Below are positions 1 to 7,088 of a stretch of DNA of 64,000 nt, one piece after another. A program made the translations under genes and the position numbers. Source of the DNA: Demequina lutea (GTDB taxonomy: Bacteria > Actinomycetota > Actinomycetes > Actinomycetales > Demequinaceae); NCBI RefSeq assembly GCF_013409005.1, contig NZ_JACBZO010000001.1:620001-684000 (forward strand), written 5' to 3'. The first letter of the stretch is position 1. Each line of letters starts with the position of its first letter. The notes under the pieces were generated by a model that worked only from the letters and a program-made list of their open reading frames with translations, was not told the origin of the DNA and searched no databases.

Positions 1-839
1 CACCCGCCCCCTGGACGGCGGCCCCTACACGTTTATCGCAGCCGACGCACTGGTGCTGAAGGTGCGTGAGGTCGGCCGCGTCGTGAACGTCCACGCACTC
101 CTGGCAACCGTGGTCAACGCAGACGGACATCGTGAAATCCTGGGTTTGCAGGTCACGAGCGCCGAAGACGGTGCAGGCTGGTTGGGTTTCTTCCGCGACC
201 TGACCGCACGCGGCCTGACCGGCGTGAAACTCGTCACGTCCGACGCGCACGCCGGTCTCGTGTCCGCGATCGGGGCTACCCTGCCCGGCGCGACCTGGCA
301 ACGGTGCCGCACCCATTACGACGCGAACCTGATGTCCGTGACCCCGAAGTCCGGTTGGCCATGGGTGAAGACCGTGCTCCACTCCGTCTACGACCAGCCC
401 GACGCCACATCCGTGCACGCCCAGTTCGACCGGGTCTTGCACGCTTTCGAAGACAAACTCCCCCCGTCGCCACCCACCTCGAAGGCGCCCGCACGGACGT
501 GCTCGCGTTCACCGACTTCCCGAAGGAACTGTGGCGACAATTCTGGTCCAACAACCCTCAAGAACGCCTCAACCGTGACATCCGCCGCCGCACCGACGTC
601 GTCGGCATCTTCCCCGACCGCGCCTCCCTGATCCGCCTCGTCGGCGCGGTTCTGGCCGAACAACACGACGAATGGATCGAAGGCCGCCGCTACCTCGGCC
701 TCGACGTCCTGGGCCGCTCCCGCCTCACCCTCGTCACCACCGAAAGAGAGGAACCGACCACCGAACTCGGCGCCCTCAGCGCCTAACAAATCCAAGAATC
801 ACACGGCAAACGCCCTACACCACGCAAATGGACTTGACC
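1..839 (+). mobile_element. IS256-family element, copy A, 5' part outside the window
   Basis: This is the 3' part of an IS256-type element whose beginning lies left of the window. The right end is the inverted repeat finishing ...CAAATGGACTTGACC at 839. The same end occurs at 25338 and, inverted, at 17557. An IS3-family element (841-2190) is inserted directly at this end, so the terminal CC is part of that element's CCG target duplication. Copies A, B (17557-20401) and C (24772-25338) are near-identical where they overlap, which indicates recent spread. Confidence 0.85.
2..786 (+). pseudogene. IS256-family transposase, 5'-truncated by the window edge, -1 frameshifted
   Basis: This encodes the DDE mutator-type transposase from before the first catalytic Asp (in ADALVLKV) through the second (TSDAHAGL) to the third acidic residue (NNPQERLNR). 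The first part is read in the frame beginning at position 2 and the last third in the frame ending with the stop at 784-786. The switch falls in a run of six C at 460-465. A seventh C would restore one frame and match the spacing of the related transposase at 5817-6535. The same six-C run is present in the copies at 17610 and 24827. It is either an inherited inactivating deletion or a programmed -1 slip. Confidence 0.85.
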
Positions 840-850
840 GTTGTCTCGCG

Positions 851-1801
851 TCAAGTGGTTGGCAGGGTTTCTTTGATTTCGAAGTTGGGGGTGGTGTGGT
901 CGGCGAGGCTGGCATGGACGTCGGCGGGCCGGTTCCAGGCGAGCGCTTCGTGGGGGCGGACGTGGTTGTAGTCGTGCCGGTAGGCATTGATCTGTTCAAC
1001 GAGTTCGAGTCCGTGGTCGATCTCTTCACGGAACAGCCACTCGTACTTCATCGTTCCGAAGCCGCGTTCGCGTGACCCGTTCTGGCGCGGCGTCCTCACC
1101 CGGGTCCTGACGTGACGCAGCCCGGGATGAGCTGTGATGAGCGCTTCGAAGGTGAACGAGCGGAACGGGCCGCCGTTGTCGGTCACGATCGTCACGACTG
1201 GTTCGATCTCACCCGTGTCCGGGTCCACGAGGGCCTCCTCGATGAGCGGATGACCGAGGAGGAGCTCAGCCTCGGCGAGGGCTTTCTCGACCGCTGTGAC
1301 GGCGTCGTGCATGTTCGCCGTCGGTGACACGTGAGCGTCGAACTCGTACTTGGACCAGTAGTCCCGGCACGACGCGATCCGCCACGTGCCACCACCGGTT
1401 GTTTCGTACTCGGAGAAATTCAGCTGCCAAACCTGGTTCGGCCCGGTCGGCTCTTTCGCGAACGCCGCCTTACGGCGTTGCGCGAGTTTGCGGCGCTCCC
1501 GCTGAAATTGAGCGGGCAGGATCAGCCTTTCATCACGCAGCAGCCGCAGCACGGTCGCCTGCGAGACACGGTGCCCGTCATAGCGGGTCATCGCCCACAC
1601 CTTCCGGTGACCCCACGCCGGATGCGCGGTCGCGTGCTTGAGCGCGAAATCCCTGGCGGCCCGCCGCGCAGGCTGCGGCCACGGCCCCTTCGGAGGGTGC
1701 AAGGCGCGCGCTTTTGCTTGCCAACGTCGCCAGGTCCGTTCGGGCATGTCGATCAGTTCACAAAACCTCGCGGTCGACATGCCCGTCTGGATGCGGATCA
1801 C
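851..1801 (-). CDS. IS3-type transposase OrfB (DDE integrase)
   Basis: This 316-residue protein carries an rve-type DDE integrase core: QLNFSEYE (first acidic position, with N where many relatives have D), VTDNGGPF (second Asp), then RQNGSRERGFGTMK with the terminal Glu. An N-terminal HTH-like segment (STARFCELIDMPERTWRRW) precedes it. The GTG start overlaps the orfA stop as GTGA, which suggests coupling or frameshift fusion with OrfA as in other IS3 elements. The stop codon lies inside the left inverted repeat. The frame is intact, so the element could be active. Confidence 0.88.
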   Translation of the reverse strand: MIRIQTGMSTARFCELIDMPERTWRRWQAKARALHPPKGPWPQPARRAARDFALKHATAHPAWGHRKVWAMTRYDGHRVSQATVLRLLRDERLILPAQFQRERRKLAQRRKAAFAKEPTGPNQVWQLNFSEYETTGGGTWRIASCRDYWSKYEFDAHVSPTANMHDAVTAVEKALAEAELLLGHPLIEEALVDPDTGEIEPVVTIVTDNGGPFRSFTFEALITAHPGLRHVRTRVRTPRQNGSRERGFGTMKYEWLFREEIDHGLELVEQINAYRHDYNHVRPHEALAWNRPADVHASLADHTTPNFEIKETLPTT

Positions 1802-2115
1802 CTCTTTGGTCTAGAAGGGCCCAAGCGACCCTCCGCGCTCTTCTTCCACACCCGGATCTCGACCGCAGCCTCACCGAGGGCTTGGGTCAACTCCGTGACC
1901 TCGTCCTCGAGTTGCTGCTCATGGGTCGAGGGCTTCGATTCGCCCGCCTCGATACCCGCCTTTCCTCCCTCAAGGAACTGGCGCTTCCAATTCCCAATCG
2001 CCTGCTCCGAGAACTTCTCGCGCCGGGCGGCCTCGGCGACCGTGACCTCGCCCTGCAACACGGACAACACGATACGGAGCTTCTTCTCCGCCGGGATCGT
2101 CGGGGGACGACTCAT
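1798..2115 (-). CDS. IS3-type OrfA, HTH DNA-binding protein
   Basis: This 105-residue protein has an N-terminal helix-turn-helix of the HTH_Tnp_1 type (LQGEVTVAEAARREKFSEQA followed by GNWKRQFLEGG). A C-terminal amphipathic helix (EQQLEDEVTELTQALGEA) could act as the leucine zipper used by IS3 OrfA proteins. It overlaps orfB by four bases and would recognise the terminal repeats of this element. Confidence 0.85.
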   Translation of the reverse strand: MSRPPTIPAEKKLRIVLSVLQGEVTVAEAARREKFSEQAIGNWKRQFLEGGKAGIEAGESKPSTHEQQLEDEVTELTQALGEAAVEIRVWKKSAEGRLGPSRPKR

Positions 2116-2192
2116 GATGATTCAGACCTTTCAGTTAGGGCGTTGCATCAGCAACTAACTACCCCTGCCACATAGTCTGACGCGCGACAACC

Positions 2193-2215
2193 GTCCACCA
2201 ACCGGGGTCCAGGCC
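2193..2215. repeat. Solo terminal repeat of an IS3-family element
   Basis: This is one of five copies in the window of a roughly 24-base motif (GTCCACCAACCGGGG followed by nCAAGGCCA or a variant). The others are at 3467-3491, 6736-6761, 15953-15976 and 24720-24745. In two of them (3467 and 24720) the motif immediately follows an IS3 OrfB C-terminus, so it is an IS end. Here no transposase remains beside it and it sits just upstream of a GntR gene. Confidence 0.65.
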
Positions 2216-2233
2216 AATCTGATAGTGTATTGG
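2214..2233. promoter_or_regulatory. Inverted repeat, candidate autoregulatory operator
   Basis: CCAAT at 2214-2218 and ATTGG at 2229-2233 are inverted and separated by ten bases. They lie immediately before the GTG start of the FadR-type regulator. Such spaced half-sites fit a GntR-family operator. The left half overlaps the IS-end relic, so the native promoter may have been replaced by insertion. Confidence 0.35.
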
Positions 2234-2234
2234 T

Positions 2235-3035
2235 GTGGCGGTTAACGAGGTAAACGAGGCTGACTCGGGCATTCCGCGGGCGTTGTCTTCACGCGGACTT
2301 CACGGTCAGGTGCTCGACCGCATAGGCCTCGCGATCTGTTCGGGCGAGGTCACGCCGGGTAGCGTGCTGAAGATTTTTGAACTCGAGCGGGACTACGGAG
2401 TTTCACGTTCGGTGATGCGTGAAGTGCTCAGAGTGCTTGAAGCGCTCGGTCTAGTTGCTTCGCGTCGGCGTGTGGGTGTCGTGGCGTTGTCGGCGACTGC
2501 GTGGAATCTGTACGACTCTCAGGTCATTCGCTGGCGACTTGCATCCCCTGCCCGTATTGCTCAATTGCGCTCGTTGACGGAGTTGCGTCTAGCCGTCGAA
2601 CCCGAGGCGGCACGGCTCGCCGCCGTTCGCGCTCCCCTCATCAACGCGGGCGGCCTCATGGGCCTGGCCGGCAAACTGTGGGTCGCGGGGGAAGCCGAAG
2701 ATCAGACCGACTTCGTACAGTTGGACATCCAATTTCACCGTCTGGTCCTTTCGAGTTCCGGCAACGAGATGTTCGAACGGTTGAGCGCGGTAGTAGCGGA
2801 GATGCTCGGCGGGAGATGGACCTATGGTCTGGCGCCCAGGCACACGCACCTCGAGGCGCTTCAACTCCACGTGGATGTCGCGAGCGCCATTCAACGCGGG
2901 GTGCCTGACGACGCGCACGACGCGATGAAGTCAATCATGCAGCGCACCATGCACGAGGTGAACTCGATCGAGGGGTCGTCGGCCGATGGTGCTGAACTGC
3001 ATGAGGTTCCGCAAGGCGTTCTGCTGTCCGAGTAG
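2235..3035 (+). CDS. FadR-subfamily GntR transcriptional regulator
   Basis: This 266-residue regulator has an N-terminal winged helix (residues about 20-90, with ELERDYGVSRSVMREVLRVLEALGL as the recognition segment; this run spans positions about 2370-2445). A C-terminal FCD effector domain follows (about 105-245), with acidic and His residues (LDIQFHRL and several His near 200-210) that could form the usual metal site. FCD members commonly sense sugar acids or other organic acids. It is an orphan between IS remnants, but its position suggests it belonged to the sugar island that resumes near 6760. The GTG start is chosen because the HTH follows at the normal distance. Confidence 0.8.
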   Translation: MAVNEVNEADSGIPRALSSRGLHGQVLDRIGLAICSGEVTPGSVLKIFELERDYGVSRSVMREVLRVLEALGLVASRRRVGVVALSATAWNLYDSQVIRWRLASPARIAQLRSLTELRLAVEPEAARLAAVRAPLINAGGLMGLAGKLWVAGEAEDQTDFVQLDIQFHRLVLSSSGNEMFERLSAVVAEMLGGRWTYGLAPRHTHLEALQLHVDVASAIQRGVPDDAHDAMKSIMQRTMHEVNSIEGSSADGAELHEVPQGVLLSE

Positions 3036-3065
3036 TTTTGTGGGGCGGCTGACCCACGACAACGC

Positions 3066-3466
3066 TCAGGCGATGCGGCCCAAGACCAGCCGCCCCCGCT
3101 GCTCGCTTCCGGTAGCGACGGATCCGGTCGGCGCAGTGTCGGAGCCGGTCGCCAGGTGCCCGTCCGACAGTTGCGAGGTGTCATCCGCAATGGAGATGAG
3201 TCCCTGATCGTGGGTGGAGATCAGCGCGGTCATTCCCCGCGTGGCGATGACGTCCCTCAACAGAGCCATGATGGCCGCCCCGGTGTCGGCATCCAGCTGG
3301 CCGGTAGGCTCGTCGGCGATCAGCAACTTGGGGTTGTTCGCCAGCGCACGGGCGATCGCGACGCGTTGTTACTGGCCCCCGGACACTTCCGCCGGTCGCT
3401 GATTGACGTGCTTGAACACGGCCACATTCTCGGCCGCCGGTAGCATCGGCACCAGACCCAAGGTCT
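3066..3466 (-). pseudogene. ABC transporter ATP-binding protein remnant (LolD/MacB-like)
   Basis: Reading the minus strand gives the C-terminal half of an ABC ATPase: the signature SGGQ, then QRVAIARAL, Walker B LLIADEPTGQLD, and the H-loop ISTHD. The Walker A half is missing because an IS3 end (3467-3491) abuts the 5' side. An in-frame TAA directly follows SGGQ, where family members have SGGQQQR, so a CAA-to-TAA nonsense change is likely. Two independent lesions make this a dead gene. The residual sequence most resembles ATPases of lipoprotein-release or MacB-type exporters. Confidence 0.8.
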
Positions 3467-3665
3467 GGCCTTGACCCTGGTTGGTGGACACGGGGTTATG
3501 CGGCTTGTTGAACGGCTGCGGTCTGGTTGCATTGTTGCATTTCGAACGTGACGGGGCTGATCTGGCCGAGGGTGGAGTGGCGTCGACGCCGGTTGTAGCG
3601 GTCCTCAATCCAGGCCCCGACGGCTAGTTTTGCACCCTTCTTCGTGGCCCAGTGGGCGGCCTAGG
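3467..3665 (-). pseudogene. IS3-family OrfB C-terminal relic with one IS end
   Basis: The minus strand encodes the tail of an integrase (KLAVGAWIEDRYN, then RRHSTLGQISPVTFEMQQ, stop at 3496-3498). It is followed by the terminal repeat at 3467-3491, which joins directly to the ABC ATPase remnant. The same tail occurs on the plus strand at 24512-24719. The catalytic core is absent. Confidence 0.75.
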
Positions 3666-3722
3666 TTTTTCGGACGGTGGGCCCTCTTAAAATGAGGGCG
3701 CTACTGAAAGAGAGATCGCAGG

Positions 3723-3935
3723 ATGAGTGCGTCACGACGACGGTTCACGCAGGAATTTAGGGATGAGTTGTGTCTCGAGGTGATCTCGACCTCGAGGCCG
3801 GTCAGGGAAGTCGCGGAGGGCTACGGCGTTGGCACGGAGACTCTTCGGAGTTGGTTGGTCAAGTATCGGCAAGCCCACGGTGGCACCGAGACGGAATTGA
3901 CCGCCCCGGAGCGGCCCCGGCCGGAATCTGTTAAG
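3723..3935 (+). pseudogene. IS3 OrfA fragment
   Basis: The ATG at 3723 follows a GAGAGATCGCAGG leader. It opens a helix-turn-helix OrfA (RRRFTQEFRDELCLEV, then VREVAEGYGVGTETLRSWLV) of the IS3 type. The similarity to OrfA ends near codon 70, where the sequence runs into the end of another IS relic (3955 onward). No OrfB follows in the correct orientation. Confidence 0.65.
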
Positions 3936-3954
3936 TCAACTGAGACGGTTGTGG

Positions 3955-4167
3955 TCAGTTCATTTGGGGTTCGACCTTGGGCTGGTTGATCCAGGACTGG
4001 GTGGGCATTACCGGCGGGTGCGGTCGGTGGCCGAACCGCTCGGGATGGGCGTGGTAGGCGGCGGTGAGGGTGTTCTGTTGGTCCTGGTCGATCGCGTCGG
4101 TGGTGCCGAAGTGGACCGAGGCCGGGGTGTGCCAGGCGATCGCGGAGTGGCGGTGGATGTAGTTGTA
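3955..4167 (-). pseudogene. IS3-family OrfB C-terminal relic, probably partner of the OrfA at 5500-5736
   Basis: The minus strand reads SYNYIHRHSAIAWHTPASVHFG and continues to HPERFGHRPHPPVMPTQSWINQP and a stop at 3955-3957. This is a typical transposase tail. It is cut at 4168 by the inserted IS3 element. On the far side of that element (5500) an OrfA of a compatible IS type begins, so both pieces probably come from one IS that lost its middle. Confidence 0.65.
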
Positions 4168-4182
4168 TGAATCGCCCCGGGT

Positions 4183-5121
4183 TTAGTGGAGGGTGAGTTC
4201 TCCCAGGAGCGGCTGCTCCTGGGTCGTGTTCTCACGGTAGTACAGGTCTTCCATCTCGATCGGGGTGAGGTATCCGATCGAGGAGTGCAGCCGGTTTTCA
4301 TTGAACCAGTGCACCCAGGACAGGGTTGCGTATTCAAGCTCGTCAGCGGTGCGGAACGGGCCGTCGATTGTCACGCACTCGGTTTTGTAGAGCCCGACGA
4401 CGGTCTCTGCGAGGGCGTTGTCGTAGGAGTCCCCGACGGTCCCGATCGACGCGATCGCTCCCACGTCTGCGAGCCGTTCCGAATAGCGCAGCGCGGTGTA
4501 TTGAGCTCCCGCGTCCGAATGCTGGATGACGCCGGCGACGTCCTGACCGGCTCGCTCTCGCACCCATAACGCCATCTCAAGCGCATCAAGGGGCAAGTCA
4601 GTGGGCATTCTCGACATCGTCCGCCACCCGACGATCCGGCGCGAGAACACGTCGGTGACGAACGCGGTGAACGCCATACCCGACCAGGTCGGAACATAGG
4701 TGAAGTCCACGACCCACAGTTCGTTGGGACGCTCGGCGCGGAAGTTGCGTTGAACGTGATCCGGCGGACGCGTCGCCGCAGCATCTGGTCTTGTGGTGAT
4801 GAACTGCTTGCCACGACGCGTTCCCCGCAGTCCCTGAACACGCATCAGGCGTTCCACGGTGCACCGAGCGACCTCGACCCCGTCGCGGTGCAGCAAGCGC
4901 CACACCTTACGGGGGCCGCTGATGCCTCGGCCGCGGTTGCGGTCCCAGAACACCGCCTCGATCAAGGAGGCAACTTCCCGGTCACGCACTGAACGCGCCG
5001 AGTCGGGACGGTTCCTGGCGGCGTAGTAACCCGACGGGGCAATCCGGCACCCGTGCTCGGTGAGCACCCGGCAGATTGGCTCGACCCCGAACCGTGAGCG
5101 ATGCTCATCGATAAAGGCCAC
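4183..5121 (-). CDS. IS3-family transposase OrfB (DDE)
   Basis: This 312-residue protein has an HTH_21 segment (IDEHRSRFGVEPICRVL) followed by an rve integrase core with VVDFTYVPTW (Asp), QHSDAGAQYTALRY (Asp) and DNALAETVVGLYKTE (Glu), the complete DDE triad. It starts at a GTG overlapping the orfA stop. IS3 elements usually make the active OrfAB fusion by -1 frameshifting upstream of that point. No internal lesion is visible. Confidence 0.9.
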   Translation of the reverse strand: MAFIDEHRSRFGVEPICRVLTEHGCRIAPSGYYAARNRPDSARSVRDREVASLIEAVFWDRNRGRGISGPRKVWRLLHRDGVEVARCTVERLMRVQGLRGTRRGKQFITTRPDAAATRPPDHVQRNFRAERPNELWVVDFTYVPTWSGMAFTAFVTDVFSRRIVGWRTMSRMPTDLPLDALEMALWVRERAGQDVAGVIQHSDAGAQYTALRYSERLADVGAIASIGTVGDSYDNALAETVVGLYKTECVTIDGPFRTADELEYATLSWVHWFNENRLHSSIGYLTPIEMEDLYYRENTTQEQPLLGELTLH

Positions 5122-5447
5122 TAGAACGGAAGTCGCGGGTCGAGCTCCCGCGCGAAGAAAGAAGACGCGGCAAGCAAGATCTCGTTCGCGCGTTTAAGTT
5201 CTCGCACTTCTCGCTCCAACGCCTTGATCGTGGCCGCGTCCGTCGTCGTGACACCGGCAACCTCTCCGGCATTGATCCGGGCCTGTTTCACCCAGCCACG
5301 CAGCGTGTCTGAGTTCACTCCGACCCGATGACCGACACGGACCACGGCCGCGTTCATCGACAGCGACGTCTCCTGCGACATCGCTTCTCTCACAAGCCGC
5401 ACGGAACGCTCCCTGAGCTCCTGCGGATACTTCCTCGGTGCTGGCAT
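5121..5447 (-). CDS. IS3-family transposase OrfA
   Basis: This protein of about 108 residues has an HTH_Tnp_1 fold (PQELRERSVRLVREAM, then RVGHRVGVNSDTLRGWVKQAR) and a C-terminal heptad-like helix (IKALEREVRELKRANEIL) for oligomerisation. The ATG at 5447 is preferred over the upstream ATG at 5456, because the GGAG of ATGGGAGTC lies just before 5447 while 5456 has its purines too close. Its final codons overlap orfB. Confidence 0.85.
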   Translation of the reverse strand: MPAPRKYPQELRERSVRLVREAMSQETSLSMNAAVVRVGHRVGVNSDTLRGWVKQARINAGEVAGVTTTDAATIKALEREVRELKRANEILLAASSFFARELDPRLPF

Positions 5448-5499
5448 GACTCCCATCCTTTCGGGGAATCAGACCCTCCACCAAACCCGGGGCGATTCA

Positions 5500-5736
5500 C
5501 ACCGCATCACGTCCGCGAGCCCACTCGCGGATCTGGGACTGGTACAAGCCCTCACGACGCAACACCGCAGCCTTGTTGCCGCGCGGTGCCGCCTCATACT
5601 CCGCGGCCACCCTCGCCCGGTAGGCCGCCATGAATGAGCGCCGGACCGGACGAGCCGCCGCATCTACGACTACTTCTCCTGGGCTGGCCAACGGATCATT
5701 TTCGGCACCGGGAAGAGCTGGACTGTTGCTACTCAC
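5500..5736 (-). pseudogene. IS3-type OrfA, 3'-truncated by an inserted IS
   Basis: The GTG at 5736, with GGAGAC upstream, opens an OrfA-like protein (SSNSPALPGAEN, then RRSFMAAYRARVAAEYEA and GLYQSQIREWARGRDA). The reading frame runs into the IS3 element ending at 5499. The probable OrfB tail lies on the other side at 3955-4167. Confidence 0.7.
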
Positions 5737-5816
5737 GAAGCTGTCTCCTGTCACCACCCCCAACGGTGAACCCGGGGGCTCCGGGGTGTCTCACTACAGC
5801 CTGACAGGGAGGGGCG

Positions 5817-6535
5817 TGGGCGCGGTCGTCATGGTCGCCACCGGTGTGAACGCCGACGGCAGGCGTGAAGTGCTGGGCATGTGGGCCGCGACCGCGGAGA
5901 CCGGGCCCGCATGGAACGAGCTGTTCGCCGATCTGGTCGCCCGCGGCCTCACCGGTGTGAAACTCATGACCTCGGACGCGCACGCGGGCCTGGAGGACGC
6001 GATCAAAGCGAACCTGCCCGGAGCCACATGGCAACGCTGCCGCACCCACTACGCTGTGAACCTGATGAGCGTGACCCCCAAGAGCATGTGGCCCGCCGTG
6101 AAGGCGATGCTGCACTCCGTTTACGACCAACCTGACGCGAAGGCTGTCCGCGCCCAGTTCGACCGCCTCCTCGACTACGTCGACGGACGCCTGCCCGACG
6201 CGTGCGACCACCTCGACGCCGCCCGCGCCGCCATCCTCGCGTTCACCGCCTTCCCCGAAGGCCTCTGGTCGCAGATCTGGTCCAACAACCTTGGGCGAAC
6301 GCCTGAACCGGGAAATCCGCCGCCGCACCGACTCCGTCGGAATCTTCCCCAACAGGGACGCCATCATCCGCCTTGTCGGCGCGGTCCTGGCCGAGCAAAC
6401 CGACGAATGGGCCGAAGGACGCCGCTACCTCGGACTCAACATCCTCGCCAAGAGCCGCCTGCACCTCGTCACCGGGGCCAGCCCCGACCCCGACAAGGAG
6501 GTGGAAACCACCCCGCAAAAGCGCTCAGCGCCTAA
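5817..6535 (+). pseudogene. IS256-family transposase, truncated and frameshifted
   Basis: The transposase is read from just after the first catalytic Asp (VVMVATGVNADGRREVLG) through TSDAHAGL to IWSNN. A one-base loss near 6291 then shifts the frame and the rest (GERLNREIRRRTDSVGIFPN to the end) is read in the next frame. The lesion is at a different place from the C-tract shift of copies A-C, so it is independent. It lacks the N-terminal third and cannot be functional. Confidence 0.8.
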
Positions 6536-6587
6536 CCCCAACACCTCGAGGAGAAACCAGCGCTACACCACTACCAGGGATTTGACC
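5817..6587 (+). mobile_element. IS256-family element, second type, 5'-truncated
   Basis: This is diverged from copies A-C but of the same general type. The right end (...CCAGGGATTTGACC at 6587) resembles the ...ATGGACTTGACC end of the other copies. The left end is missing: sequence before 5817 belongs to the neighbouring IS3 relic. It is followed immediately by an IS3 5' relic. Confidence 0.75.
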
Positions 6588-6735
6588 GACGGATACTCGG
6601 ACACGTGGTCACGGACCAGGCGCACCGCCCGGTCACGAACAACAGGATCAATTCTCTTCGGCATGACATACATCCTTCCATCTCACAAGGATGCGGCACC
6701 AAACCTGAGGCGCTTCAAACACCCTTCCTCAGAAG
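6588..6735 (-). mobile_element. IS3 5'-end relic
   Basis: The minus strand starts with an end like that of the element at 23143-24511 (CATACATCC then AAGGATGCGGCACCAAACCTGAGGCGCTTC on the plus strand, positions about 6666-6718). It then reads the first residues of its OrfA (MPKRI and RDRAVRLVRDH). The rest is missing. It is a leftover of an insertion of the same IS type. Confidence 0.6.
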
Positions 6736-6761
6736 GTGTCCACCAAACGGGGACAAGGCCA
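6736..6761. repeat. Solo IS3 terminal repeat at a gene-truncation point
   Basis: The motif GTGTCCACCAAACGGGGACA plus AGGCCA matches the IS ends at 2193, 3467, 15953 and 24720. The truncated dehydrogenase reading frame starts directly after it, so this end marks the insertion or deletion that removed the 5' part of that gene. Confidence 0.65.
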
Positions 6762-7085
6762 GTCTCGGGTTCGGCGCAGGGAGCCGCGACCGCGACCGGG
6801 CTTGCGGCGGTGCGAGGCCGTGTCGTCATCGTGGGCGTCCATGACGCTCCTCGAGAATTCGATCTGCGCCGCATTTTCTGGCGTGAACTGACGGTCATCG
6901 GCACGCGGGTGTACGAGCGCGAGGACGTCGAGACTGCCGCGGAGTTGCTGAAGTCACTAGACACGCTTGACCAGTTGGTGACCGGGACCTATCCGCTCGA
7001 GCAGATCAATGACGGCGTCAGCGCGATGCGCGCTGGGGTTGCGATGAAGGTGCTCATCATGTCCCCGGCGCGCACCGCGCATTGA
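6762..7085 (+). pseudogene. Zinc-type alcohol/polyol dehydrogenase, C-terminal fragment
   Basis: About 105 residues remain of a medium-chain (MDR) dehydrogenase: the end of the Rossmann fold (GAATATGLAAVRGRVVIVGVHD) and the C-terminal segment (WRELTVIGTRVYEREDVETA, then LVTGTYPLEQINDGVSAM and VAMKVLI). The N-terminal catalytic zinc domain is gone, replaced by an IS end. Family members in sugar operons oxidise polyols or sugar acids. It ends four bases before the convergent mtlD-like gene, so it was probably part of the same catabolic locus. Confidence 0.78.
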
Positions 7086-7088
7086 CGG

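Larger units (their letters stand above)
841..2190 (-). mobile_element. IS3-type insertion sequence, complete, with 3-bp target duplication
   Basis: The ends are imperfect inverted repeats starting TTGTCTCGCGTCA (left) and TTGTCGCGCGTCA (right, read from the other strand). The element is flanked by direct repeats of CCG at 838-840 and 2191-2193, which fits IS3-family insertion. It carries overlapping orfA and orfB on the minus strand. The left CCG overlaps the last two bases of IS256 copy A, so this element arrived later. Confidence 0.88.
4168..5499 (-). mobile_element. IS3-family insertion sequence, complete
   Basis: Near-identical inverted ends begin TGAATCGCCCCGGGTTT at 4168 and, on the other strand, at 5499. 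The element encloses orfA and orfB on the minus strand. No 3-4 bp target duplication is visible (GTA on the left, CAC on the right). This fits the finding that the flanking IS lost its central part, either by adjacent deletion or by recombination between two copies. A 5' fragment of the same IS type is present at 23037-23142. Confidence 0.85.

Noticed and set aside
4008-4337. Minus-strand frame of about 109 codons across the IS junction
   Set aside because: It is Thr/Pro/Arg-rich shadow sequence; the correct frame there is the OrfB tail ending at 3955 and the intact IS OrfB from 4183.
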